A stretch of DNA of 64,000 nt from Sandaracinaceae bacterium (lineage in GTDB: Bacteria; Myxococcota_A; Polyangia; Polyangiales; Sandaracinaceae): NCBI GenBank assembly GCA_020633195.1, contig JACKEC010000018.1, positions 372,001 through 436,000 on the forward strand, given 5' to 3'. Positions 24,323-31,843 of the stretch are shown here, one piece after another. Every line of letters begins with the position of its first letter. Positions within the stretch are counted from its first letter, which is position 1. The translations under genes and the position numbers were made by a program. A model generated the notes under the pieces. That model had not been told where the DNA came from. It saw only the letters and a list, made by a program, of their open reading frames with translations, and ran no database searches.

Positions 24323-25405
24323 TCAGCGGCAGGAGAAGGCGCGCAGGACTCCGTCTCGGGACCCGACCACCACGAGGTCACCGGCCCTGTCGACGCGGAC
24401 CGCGACGGGATCGGGCACGTCGACCGTCGCGAGCGGCGCGCCGTCGACGCCGGACCACGCCCGGAGGCGACCCTCGGCGCCCACCGTGAAGAGCGCCCGG
24501 CCCGTGTCCGCGACGGCGACGCTGAGCGGGACGTGGCCGTGAGCGCCGTCGGTGATCCAGCGCAGCTCGAGGTCGGCGTCGAGGACCCCGACCGTCTCGA
24601 GGGTGACGAACGCGAGGGTCTCGCCCGCCGCCGAGGCGGCCACCTCGGTGATCCCGCTGAAGGAGCGGTCGGTCGAGAAGCTCGCGACGGTCACGGTCGG
24701 GTCCGCCGCGTCGCGCAGCTCGAGTCCGGGGAGCTCGCCCCGCCCCGCGAGGACCAGCCGCCCCTCGACGAAGGCGAGGTCGCTCACCTCGGCGAGCTCG
24801 GTGGGCAGGGGCCCGAAGGTGACCGCGTCGTCCATGCCGCGGATCATCACGTTCCCGCCCGCCGACGTGTCGGCGTGGGCGACCCAGCGCTGGTCGGGCT
24901 CGACCGCCACGGCCACGATGCCCACGTCCGGGTTCGTGCCCCCGACCACGCGGGGGAAGCCGTCCTGCCACGCGCTGACGACGCCCTGGACGTCACCCGC
25001 GACGATCTGCGCGTCGAGGAACGCGAGGTCCTGGACCTGCGCCCCGACCACCTCGACGCCGTAGAGGAACGCGCCCGGGTCGAGCTCCTCGATGAAGCCG
25101 TCGAGCGTCCAGACCTTGATGGAGCCGTCCTCCGAAGCGACGGCGATGCGGCGGTCCGGCGCGATCGCGAAGGTCCACATCGCGCCGTGCTCGGTCACGT
25201 CGTCGTTGTCGACGGAGGCGACCTCGACGAGCTCGCCGCCGTCGAGGAGGCAGGACTCGAAGGAGGTCATGAGCGGCGGAAAGGTCTCGGCGCGGGGCGT
25301 CGTGACGACGATGACGTCCGGCGGGACGTCGGAGACGACCGGCTCGTGAACCGAGGCGCAGCCGACGAGGACGAGGACGCAAGGAAGCAGGCGGTGGTGA
25401 GTCAT
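24323..25405 (-). CDS. Beta-propeller (WD40-like) lipoprotein
   Basis: 360 residues. Lipobox LVLVGC at the N-terminus. The body is made of ~45-residue repeats ending in patterns such as ASEDGSIKVWTL, DVQGVVSAW, GAEGRLRAWSG and SRDGVLRAFS, which read as WD40-type blades, likely seven. It is expected to sit in the periplasm or outer membrane as a binding scaffold. It is 47 bp upstream of icmF on the same strand; a functional link is not implied. Confidence 0.88.
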   Translation of the reverse strand: MTHHRLLPCVLVLVGCASVHEPVVSDVPPDVIVVTTPRAETFPPLMTSFESCLLDGGELVEVASVDNDDVTEHGAMWTFAIAPDRRIAVASEDGSIKVWTLDGFIEELDPGAFLYGVEVVGAQVQDLAFLDAQIVAGDVQGVVSAWQDGFPRVVGGTNPDVGIVAVAVEPDQRWVAHADTSAGGNVMIRGMDDAVTFGPLPTELAEVSDLAFVEGRLVLAGRGELPGLELRDAADPTVTVASFSTDRSFSGITEVAASAAGETLAFVTLETVGVLDADLELRWITDGAHGHVPLSVAVADTGRALFTVGAEGRLRAWSGVDGAPLATVDVPDPVAVRVDRAGDLVVVGSRDGVLRAFSCR

Positions 25406-25692
25406 GCGATCAAGATGGCGGCCTTCTCGTCATAACCGAAATACCAAACAACGAAGCAGGCCATAGTCGGCCACTATATCGCACCAGCCGTGACCGTGGC
25501 CCCGAACGGGCGCGACATCCCCTGTTTTCAGGTGTGACGCGGGTCGGCGGCGGCTGTGACCCAGGCCCGAATCTCGGGGCCACGAGCCCGGCATCGGCGC
25601 TGCAAACGGAGCGGCCGAGGCTCGGCGAAGTCTGGTAGCCTCCGGCCGCACTTACGACGGGGTCGTACCCGGATCAGAAGAGGGAGCATCGA

Positions 25693-26499
25693 ATGACCAC
25701 CAACTGGAAGAAGACCACGCGGATCCTCGCCGCGCTCGCGCTGCTCGGGGCGATCATCGCGTGCGGCGGAAGCGACGGCGACGACAGCACCGACAACAGC
25801 GGCTCGGGCGGCACCACCGAGGGCACCGTCGCGGCGCAGCCCGCCGGCGGCCCCCCGCAGGCGCTCCAGATCGGCCAGCCGCCGGTCTCGCTCGCCGTCC
25901 CGATCCCGCCGAGCTTCAACCTCACCATCGCGGCGGCGGCCGAGTTCCAGATCGACGCGTCGGGCTCGTCCGGGTCGGATCCGGAGCTCTTCGTCTACCA
26001 GGGCGAGCAGCTCATCGAGAACAACGACGACGGCGGCGACAGCCTCAACTCCCGCATCGTCCGCTTCCTCGATCCCGGCACCTACTCGGTGCGCGTGGTC
26101 GAGCACCGCGCCCGCGCGTTCACCGCGCAGGTCTCGGCGACGCAGCTCGCGCCGCTGACCCCGGTCGGCACGGTCGCCCCGGGCACGCCCCTCCAGGTGC
26201 AGTTCCCCGACTTCCCGATCCTCCAGCGCCCGCGCAACGATCGTGACGCGGCCCGCGCGGTCACCTTCAACGTGGCGGCCGCCGGTCAGTTCACCTGCGG
26301 CGCCTCGGCCTCGAACGGCCGCGACGCGAAGATGGCGATCATCCAGAACGGCGCCGTCCTCGCCGAGGACGACGACAGCGGCGAGGGCAACGCCGCCTCG
26401 ATCACCCGCCAGTTCACCCCCGGCGCCTACGAGATCCGCGTGTGGGACTGGATCCGTCGCGGCGACATGACCATCACGGTCACCTGCAACGCCGGCTGA
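25693..26499 (+). CDS. Lipoprotein with two PPC-like beta domains
   Basis: 268 residues. Signal peptide with lipobox GAIIAC, then a Gly/Ser/Asp linker and a Pro-rich stretch. Two related modules follow: one around ELFVYQGEQLIENNDDGGDS...FLDPGTYSVRVV and one around MAIIQNGAVLAEDDDSGEGN...FTPGAYEIRVW. This alternation of an Asp-rich loop and a 'PGxYxxRV' strand is typical of bacterial pre-peptidase C-terminal domains; no catalytic domain is attached. The ribosome site GAGGGAG lies 7 bases before ATG. A hairpin terminator follows. Confidence 0.87.
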   Translation: MTTNWKKTTRILAALALLGAIIACGGSDGDDSTDNSGSGGTTEGTVAAQPAGGPPQALQIGQPPVSLAVPIPPSFNLTIAAAAEFQIDASGSSGSDPELFVYQGEQLIENNDDGGDSLNSRIVRFLDPGTYSVRVVEHRARAFTAQVSATQLAPLTPVGTVAPGTPLQVQFPDFPILQRPRNDRDAARAVTFNVAAAGQFTCGASASNGRDAKMAIIQNGAVLAEDDDSGEGNAASITRQFTPGAYEIRVWDWIRRGDMTITVTCNAG

Positions 26500-26521
26500 C
26501 GTCCGCCCGGCTCGATCGACG

Positions 26522-26553
26522 ACGGCCGCCCCCGCCAGGGCGGCCGTTCTCGT
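26522..26553 (+). terminator. Hairpin terminator after the PPC-like lipoprotein
   Basis: ACGGCCGCCC (26522-26531) pairs with GGGCGGCCGT (26538-26547), followed by TCTCGTT. The T-tract is weak but the stem is ten perfect pairs. Confidence 0.65.
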
Positions 26554-26633
26554 TCCGTCCGCGAGTGACCGACGGGTTTCACCGGCTCCACCCCGAGGTG
26601 CACGCGCGGCCGACGACCCCTACTCTGAAGTCG

Positions 26634-27068
26634 ATGGCCGCGCGCGACCTGCTGCTCGTGGACGACGACGCCCTGATGGTCCGTCTCCTGAGCCGCTACC
26701 TCGGCAGCCGAGGCTGGACGGTCCGCGGGTTCACCCGCTCCGCCGACGCGCTGGCCAGCGCCCTCGAGCGCGCGCCCACGGTGGTGCTGACCGATCTCGA
26801 GATGCCCGGCGTCGCGGGTGACGCCCTCGCCCGCGCGCTGCGCGAGCAGCTCGGCGAGCGCTCGCCGCAGCTCGTCCTGATCACGGCGAGCCACGTCGTG
26901 CCGCGCGAGGTCGAGGCGCTCTTCGACGCGGTGATCCAGAAGCCCTTCCGGCTCGAGCGCGTCGCGAGCATCCTGCGAGAGCTCGACGCCCCCGCGCGCG
27001 ACGCGGGCTCGCACGTCCGGCTCAAGCGACCTCGCGAGGACGTCGACCGCGAGACGGGGTCGGGCTAA
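26634..27068 (+). CDS. Stand-alone response-regulator receiver protein
   Basis: 144 residues from ATG 26634. CheY-like receiver: acidic pocket DDD at the N-terminus (LLVDDDALM), phospho-acceptor Asp53 in VLTDLEMPG, Thr in LITASH and Lys103 in QKPF. About 20 charged residues follow, with no output domain. It would pass a phosphoryl signal to another protein; no kinase lies beside it. The 50-codon gene at 27070 is convergent, one base away. Confidence 0.92.
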   Translation: MAARDLLLVDDDALMVRLLSRYLGSRGWTVRGFTRSADALASALERAPTVVLTDLEMPGVAGDALARALREQLGERSPQLVLITASHVVPREVEALFDAVIQKPFRLERVASILRELDAPARDAGSHVRLKRPREDVDRETGSG

Positions 27069-27069
27069 A

Positions 27070-27222
27070 TCAGCCCAGGCGGCAGGGGTGCGCGCCCAGG
27101 TACCGCAGCGTCGTCGTGTCCCCGAGCTCCACCTCGAACCCGCCGAGGGCCGGCTCGGTGTAGACGAGGGCCTCCGCGAGGCCGCCGAATCGACCGACCA
27201 AGACGTGAACGCGATCGACCAT
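27070..27222 (-). CDS. 50-residue small protein
   Basis: ATG 27222 to TGA 27070-27072, starting MVDRVHVLVGRFGGLAEALV and ending in a Cys-containing tail (GAHPCRLG). Codon third positions are GC as in neighbouring genes, and it fills the otherwise empty gap 20 bp downstream of the chitinase on the same strand. It reads like a compact alpha/beta fragment. No Shine-Dalgarno is evident and no family is recognised, so it could be chance. Confidence 0.45.
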   Translation of the reverse strand: MVDRVHVLVGRFGGLAEALVYTEPALGGFEVELGDTTTLRYLGAHPCRLG

Positions 27223-27242
27223 CGACACCGATCACGCGCACT

Positions 27243-28586
27243 TCACTGCACCGCTTGCAAGAGCGTGGAGGCGTCGTCGTCTGCGCTGAGCTCCCAGACC
27301 ATGACCCCGCCGAGGCCGAGGCCGCGGGCGTAGTCCCGCTTGATGCGCAGCGACTCGGGGTCGTCGTAGCTGATGAAGAGGCCCGTCGTCGGGTCGTGGA
27401 GCCAGGGCACCTGCGCGGCCTCGTGCCAGCGCCGCGTCATGCGCGGCAGGTAGTTGGTGGCGATGTCGTCCCAGTCCACGACGCCGCGCTCCCACGTCCC
27501 CTCCCCCGCGCCGCTGAACGCGACGCCGAGCCCGTCGCCCGCGGTCGCGCCGGCGAAGGAGCGACCGTAGAACGGCACGCCGAGGACGAGCCGATCGGGG
27601 GGCACGCCGCCGTCGAGGTACGCGCGGACCGCGGCGTCGACCTCGAAGCCCGCCGGGCTCCGATCGCCTTCGTACGTGTGCATCGGCGCGTTGAAGGCGG
27701 TTTGCTCGCTCCAGGCGCCGTTGAGGTCGTAGGCCATCAAGTTGATCCAGTCGAGGATCCCGCCGAGCGCGGCGAGCTCGAGGTGCTCGATGATCGACGG
27801 CCCCGCGGGCGCGGCGATGGTGAGGAGATAGCGCTGCCCGTCCGCCTCGCCGCGCGCGTCGAGCTGCCGGCGGAGCTCCTCGAGCAGGAGCGTGTAGTTG
27901 TGGCGATCCTCGGGCCGGTTGCCGTTGCCCTCGAGCCCGCCGCCGACGGGGTACTCCCAGTCGATGTCGACGCCGTCGAAGCCGTAGCGCGCCATGAAGT
28001 CCACGCAGGAGCTCGCGAACCGCCGGCGGCTCTCCTCGGTGAGCGCCACGTCGGAGAAGTGCGTCGACCACGTCCAGCCGCCGACCGAGATCAGCGTGCG
28101 CAGGTGCGGGTGGCGCTCCTTCAGCAGCTGGAGTCGGCGGAAGCTGCCGCGGAGCGGATCGTCCCACGCGTCGCCGTCGTACGTGCGCTCGGTGTCCGCG
28201 TAGGGGTCGCCGAGCACGCACTCGCCCGACGCCGAGACGTTCGCGAACGCGTAGTTGATGTGCGTGAGCCGCGCGGCGTCGACGTCGTCGACGTGGAAGT
28301 CGCGACCGTAGACCCCCCACGCGGTGAAGTAGCCGACCACCCGCCACGCGTCGCTCGGCGGGGGCGGCGGTGGTCGGTCTCCCGCGTCGAGGCCCGGCTC
28401 GAAGCCCCCGTCCACGGGCGCGTCCCCGGCGTCGGCCGAAGGCTCACCCGCGTCGGCCGCGAAGGCGCCACCGTCCGAGCCGGGCGGCGGGAGCCCGCCT
28501 CCATCCGAGTCGGCTTCGCCTCCGGGCATCGGCTCGCAGCCGGAGACCAACCCCACGATCACCACCACCGAGATCCAACGACGCAC
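27243..28586 (-). CDS. Secreted GH18 chitinase lipoprotein
   Basis: 447 residues. Lipobox LVSGC, then a long Asp/Gly/Pro linker to ~residue 80 and a complete GH18 barrel: VGYFTAWGVYGRDF strand 1, LRTLISVGGWTWS, catalytic FDGVDIDWEYP (~199-208; Glu is the acid), LMAYDLNG and the late GVMVWELSADD Trp. It hydrolyses beta-1,4-GlcNAc polymers by the substrate-assisted mechanism. The insertion with GVPFYGRSF suggests the chitinase-insertion-domain subclass. As a lipoprotein it would be held on the cell surface, fitting a predatory or polymer-degrading life. Confidence 0.95.
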   Translation of the reverse strand: MRRWISVVVIVGLVSGCEPMPGGEADSDGGGLPPPGSDGGAFAADAGEPSADAGDAPVDGGFEPGLDAGDRPPPPPPSDAWRVVGYFTAWGVYGRDFHVDDVDAARLTHINYAFANVSASGECVLGDPYADTERTYDGDAWDDPLRGSFRRLQLLKERHPHLRTLISVGGWTWSTHFSDVALTEESRRRFASSCVDFMARYGFDGVDIDWEYPVGGGLEGNGNRPEDRHNYTLLLEELRRQLDARGEADGQRYLLTIAAPAGPSIIEHLELAALGGILDWINLMAYDLNGAWSEQTAFNAPMHTYEGDRSPAGFEVDAAVRAYLDGGVPPDRLVLGVPFYGRSFAGATAGDGLGVAFSGAGEGTWERGVVDWDDIATNYLPRMTRRWHEAAQVPWLHDPTTGLFISYDDPESLRIKRDYARGLGLGGVMVWELSADDDASTLLQAVQ

Positions 28587-28830
28587 TGCGCACCTCCACG
28601 TGAGCTCGGCAGGTCCGTGGATCCCGGCGCCCGGATCGGGTCAAACGAATGGCCCGCGAGCTGCGTTTCTCTCGCAGTGCGCGCGCGAGGCGGGGCTCGG
28701 ACGCTCATGACTTGTCAGGAGTGACGGGCTTTGACTCCGCGAGCTGTATTTCTCTCGCGCGCTGCGCGCGCTTGGCGGGGGCTGGGGCTGGGCCGCTCAT
28801 GATTGTCTGGGGTGACGGGCTTCGACTCCG
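28587..28830. repeat. Tandem degenerate units on the left of the repeat island
   Basis: The unit CGCGAGCTG...TTTCTCTCGC...GCGCGC...GCTCATGA(C/T)T...GTGACGGGCTT(T/C)GACTC occurs at 28652, 28738 and 28829 (spacings 86 and 91), the third merging into the long inverted repeat. No gene is seen between the chitinase start and 29269. Confidence 0.75.
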
Positions 28831-29104
28831 CGAGCTGTCATTCTCTCGCGCGCTTCGCGCGCGAGGCGGGGGCTTCGCCCCCGACGGTTTGAGACGTTGG
28901 GGAGGCTTGCCAAGAGCGGGTCCGTGGGAGTTCTGTCCCCCCGGGGGATTCCATCCCCCGAGCACGCGCCGTCGGCGCGTGCTCGCCCCCTGGCCCCTGA
29001 CTCCGGCGCCTGCGGCGCCTACGACAGGGGACGGCGCTTCGCGCCGGACGGCGCGCGGAGCGCGCCGGTCGGCCGGCCGGCGCTTCGCGCCGCCACGGCC
29101 TCCG
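28811..29104 (+). repeat. Left arm of ~300-bp imperfect inverted repeat
   Basis: Matches the reverse complement of 30005-30310 over most of its length in the same order: GACTCCGCGAGCTGTC, TTCTCTCGCGCGCTTCGCGC, GGCGGGGGCTTCGCCCCC, TTTGAGACG, GGGTCCGTGGGAGTTCTGTC, TACGAC(A/G)G(G/A)GG, CGGCGCTTCGCGCCGGACGG and GCGCGCGGAGCGCGCCGGT. Between blocks the sequence has diverged. Many internal GCGC-ttc-GCGC hairpins. Confidence 0.85.
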
Positions 29105-29268
29105 ATTGTCATAAAAGAGCGGGCGATCTCCCTGGCGTCGCAGGCGGTCGCGGAGGCGGGGGCAGACGCGGAGCGCGGAGGCGGAGGCGGACGCGGACGC
29201 GGACTCGGACGCGACAAGGGAGCTGGGCGACCCCGCCATCATCGACGGGGTCGCCGGCTCACGTCACC

Positions 29269-29610
29269 TCACCTCGCGGCCGCACCTCCGACCAGCTTGA
29301 ACAGCGTGGCCGCGACCTTGTCCGCGAGGTCGTGGGCCTCGGCGACCCGCTCCGCCGACACGAACCCCGCGGCGCACGCGGTCTCCAGGTTCGACCGCGA
29401 CTCCTTCGCTTCGTACATCGCGGTCTTCAGTCTCTCCCGACCGTTGCCGTCGTAGCGACCCTCGCCCTCCGAGATGTTCAGCGGCACCGACACCACCGAC
29501 CGCCGCAGCTGCTTGCCCAGCTCCGGGTGCGACCGAGCGATGAGCTCCCACAGCGGACGGCACAGCCGCACCAGCTCCAGCGAATCCGAGTAAACACGCA
29601 AACGAGACAT
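29269..29610 (-). CDS. S23/IVS-type four-helix-bundle protein
   Basis: 113 residues. Entirely helical, with the family signature LRRSVVSVPLNISEGEGR near residues 36-53 and a second conserved stretch YEAKESRSNLETAC. Relatives are encoded by intervening sequences in 23S rRNA genes and, as Avd, accompany diversity-generating retroelements; they form pentameric barrels that bind nucleic acid. Here there is no rRNA and no reverse transcriptase. Instead the gene lies between the two arms of a long inverted repeat, with a nested hairpin (29654-29793) upstream. Ribosome site GGAGAG about 5 bases before ATG 29610. Confidence 0.92.
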   Translation of the reverse strand: MSRLRVYSDSLELVRLCRPLWELIARSHPELGKQLRRSVVSVPLNISEGEGRYDGNGRERLKTAMYEAKESRSNLETACAAGFVSAERVAEAHDLADKVAATLFKLVGGAAAR

Positions 29611-29653
29611 CGTTCTCTCCAGGTTGCCGGCTACCCGACCGCGCCCACGCGCG

Positions 29654-29793
29654 CCCGTCGTCCGGCATCCCGCCCCCCCGGCCGCCGCGCGCAGCGCGGG
29701 TCAACGGCGAAGCCCGGCGCGCAGCGCCGGGTCGCGAAGCGACCGTTGACGCGCGCGAGCACGGTGGCAGGGTGGGCGGTGCCGGACGACGGG
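29654..29793. repeat. Nested hairpin upstream of the four-helix gene
   Basis: A 14-bp perfect inverted repeat CCCGTCGTCCGGCA (29654-29667) / TGCCGGACGACGGG (29780-29793) encloses GTCAACGG/CCGTTGAC, which in turn encloses CCCGGCGC-gca-GCGCCGGG. It could act as a structured leader RNA or a DNA cruciform. Confidence 0.8.
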
Positions 29794-29868
29794 CCCCTGT
29801 AGAAGAGGACGCTACGTTGACGGCTCACAGAGGCCCCTCGAAACCGGGCACGGCACGGGGCACGGGCA

Positions 29869-29957
29869 CGGACTCGGACTCGGACTCGGACTCGGACTCG
29901 GACTCGGACTCGGACTCGGACTCGGACTCGGACTCGGACTCGGACTCGGACTCGGAC
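29869..29957. repeat. (CGGACT) hexanucleotide tract, ~15 copies
   Basis: Perfect tandem CGGACT for 89 bases, preceded by CACGGG-type hexamers like those in the 5325 element. A frame through it would read (Asp-Ser)n, but codon context on either side does not support a gene. Confidence 0.97.
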
Positions 29958-30004
29958 CACCGCGGAGCCCCGGCCACACCCGCACCCCCACCGTTCGAGT
30001 CGCA

Positions 30005-30310
30005 CGGAGGTCGTGGTCCGCGCGAAGCGCGGCCCGACCAACCGGCGCGCTCCGCGCGCCGTCCGGCGCGAAGCGCCGCCCCTCCGTCGTAGGCGCGAAG
30101 CGCCGGAGACGGAGGCCGAGGGGGAGAGCCGGTGCCGAAGGCGCCGGCTCGGGGGACCGGGGTCCCCCGGGGGACAGAACTCCCACGGACCCGCACGTGG
30201 CCAGCGATCTCACCGTCTCAAAGCACCGGGGGCGAAGCCCCCGCCTCGCGCGCGAAGCGCGCGAGAGAACGACAGCTCGCGGAGTCCGCACCCCTCACCC
30301 GTCACCCAGC
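30005..30310 (-). repeat. Right arm of the ~300-bp inverted repeat
   Basis: Reverse-complement counterpart of 28811-29104. Its outer part continues into the 111-bp tandem units. Together the arms bracket 1.5 kb holding the four-helix gene, the nested hairpin and the hexanucleotide tract. Confidence 0.85.
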
Positions 30311-30530
30311 GAGAGTCCGATCCATCCCCATGGCTCCGACAGCTGGGGCCCCCGCCTCGCGCGCGAAGCGCGCGAGAGAACGACAGCTCGCGGAGTCCGC
30401 ACCCCTCACCCGTCACCCAGCGAGAGTCCGATCCATCCCCATGGCTCCGACAGCTGGGGCCCCCGCCTCGCGCGCGAAGCGCGCGAGAGAACGACAGCTC
30501 GCGGAGTCGGAGCCCCTCATCCATCACCCC
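30237..30530. repeat. 111-bp tandem repeat, ~2.7 copies
   Basis: GCCCCCGCCTCGCGCGCGAA recurs at 30237, 30348 and 30459. The unit carries the same GAGAGAACGACAGCTCGCGG block found in the inverted-repeat arms, followed by CCCATGGCTCCGACAGCTGGG. Copies 1 and 2 are nearly identical, so the expansion is recent. Confidence 0.95.
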
Positions 30531-30605
30531 CCGAAAGCTCGAAAAGTTCGAACCGTCCCCATGGCTCCCACGCCGAAAGTTCGAAAAGTTCGAACCGTCC
30601 CCATG
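30531..30605. repeat. Two 33-bp copies of a GTTCGAA-rich repeat
   Basis: 30531-30563 and 30573-30605 differ by one base. Both contain CGAAAAGTTCGAACCGTCCC, including the palindrome GTTCGAAC, and end CCATG. The rest of the stretch up to 30716 shows nothing recognisable. Confidence 0.9.
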
Positions 30606-30716
30606 ACTTCCCCGCATGACTTCCCCGCGGACTCGGACTCGAAGGCGGAAGCGGACTCGGACAGCCTGCAACGAAGCCCGCGCTCTCGCGCGTCCCTCAC
30701 CTCTCGCCGACCGTCA

Positions 30717-30819
30717 AGGTCTGTCGACAAATCGCCTCCGGCGATTTCTCTCCGGCGAGGGGCAAGCCCCTCGCGCTCCCCACTGAGATCCTCCGACGCT
30801 TCGCGTCGTCGGACTCAGT
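30717..30819 (-). repeat. 103-bp dispersed repeat ending at a stop codon, copy 1
   Basis: Nearly identical to 48697-48799 (differences confined to about four bases near CTGTCGACAA/CTGTAGATCA). Contains hairpins AATCGCC-tcc-GGCGATT, GAGGGGC-aa-GCCCCTC and CCGACG-cttcg-CGTCGTCGG, and imperfect inverted ends ACTGAG. The ACTGAGTCC end provides the TGA stop of the minus-strand gene at 30815. Confidence 0.92.
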
Positions 30820-31405
30820 CCATGTCGCGCAGCTCGCGCTCGAGCGCGTCGTCGTACGCGGCGAGCCGTTCGTCGCCCTCGGCGTCGGCCGGCACGTTGG
30901 CGTAGGGGTCGTCGTCCGTCGCGAGCCCCGCTTCGATCAGCGCCTGCGCCGCGAGGTGGCTCGGCAGGTCGAGGACGACGCCGTCCTCGTCGATGAGGAC
31001 GCACTGGGGGCCGAGGCCGCGCGTCGCGAGGTGGTGCGCGACGCCCGCCGCGAGGAACCCCAGAAAGACGACGAGCCCCGCCGCTCGCGGCAGCGCATCC
31101 GTCCCGACCGTCACGAGGAGCCCGAGGACCGCGCAGGCGACGAGCACGGACGTCGTCTTGCGGTGCCGGTTCCACGTCTCCCACGCCGACCGGGTGAAGG
31201 GCAGGACCACACGCGCGCGCCGGTGCATCGCGAGCAGGAGGAAGACGCCGAGGAGGCCGCAGAGGGCGACGCTCACCCGAGCCCATCGCGGGGCGTAGTA
31301 GAAGCGGACGGCCATCGGCTCCGCGCCCGGCTCGCCCGTGACGACGCAACGATCGACGACCGCGGATCCGAGCTCGGCGCGCGGAATCATGCGAACGCGG
31401 GTCAT
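30815..31405 (-). CDS. Integral membrane protein of unknown function
   Basis: 196 residues. Three predicted transmembrane helices (about 45-63, 84-102 and 105-125) lie between a short N-terminal domain with Cys20 in DRCVVTGEPG and an acidic cytosolic tail rich in Asp/Glu/Ala. No family recognised. The TGA stop is part of the 103-bp repeat, so the present C-terminus (ELRDMD) may be a truncation of an older, longer protein. ATG 31405 gives the only frame with sensible membrane segments. Confidence 0.8.
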   Translation of the reverse strand: MTRVRMIPRAELGSAVVDRCVVTGEPGAEPMAVRFYYAPRWARVSVALCGLLGVFLLLAMHRRARVVLPFTRSAWETWNRHRKTTSVLVACAVLGLLVTVGTDALPRAAGLVVFLGFLAAGVAHHLATRGLGPQCVLIDEDGVVLDLPSHLAAQALIEAGLATDDDPYANVPADAEGDERLAAYDDALERELRDMD

Positions 31406-31423
31406 CGAGCTCCCATCCGCGGC

Positions 31424-31720
31424 TCACTCCTCGCCGGAGCAGGCTTCCGTGTCGCCGCAGCGCTCGCAGAAGATCTGATCGGCGCACTCCGACTGGCACG
31501 AGGCGCACGCGCTGCCCGGCGTCGGTCCGCCACAGAACTCGGTGCAGCGAACGGAGCACGCCTCCATCTGCGCCTCGTAGTCGTCGCAGGTGACGGCGAG
31601 CTCCGCGCTCGCCGCAGGCGCGGCCGTCGACGCGGCCGTGGGCGCCGGCTCGGACGCCTCGCCGCCACACGCCGTGGTCATCAGGACGCCGATCCACAGC
31701 GCCGTTCGAAGGATCTTCAT
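31424..31720 (-). CDS. Small Cys-rich lipoprotein
   Basis: 98 residues from ATG 31720, with GGAGG 8 bases upstream. Lipobox MTTAC, an Ala/Pro/Thr linker, then a compact 55-residue domain with eleven Cys (spacing such as CxxxCxxxC, CASCQSEC, CERCGDTEAC), probably disulfide-linked outside the cytoplasm. No named family. It is 18 bp upstream of the membrane-protein gene on the same strand and so may be co-transcribed. Confidence 0.82.
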   Translation of the reverse strand: MKILRTALWIGVLMTTACGGEASEPAPTAASTAAPAASAELAVTCDDYEAQMEACSVRCTEFCGGPTPGSACASCQSECADQIFCERCGDTEACSGEE

Positions 31721-31843
31721 CGATTGTGCCTCCGCCGCCGAAACGCCCGAAGCTTGCCACGGCCTTCCCGGGCGTCGCGCCGATTCCGCGCGGTGAACCG
31801 CCCCCGCGTGACGCGACGCGATACGGCGTGAATACTCGCGCCG

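Noticed and set aside
25406..25692. Sigma-54 type promoter before the beta-propeller lipoprotein (TGGC...TTG on the minus strand)
   Set aside because: The spacing between the GG and GC elements does not fit the consensus.
29269..29610. Avd of a diversity-generating retroelement
   Set aside because: No reverse transcriptase, template repeat or variable repeat is present in the window; only the four-helix fold is shared.
29772..30092. (Asp-Ser)n protein across the CGGACT tract
   Set aside because: No ribosome site or domain, flanked by hairpin repeats; a simple-sequence tract explains it.
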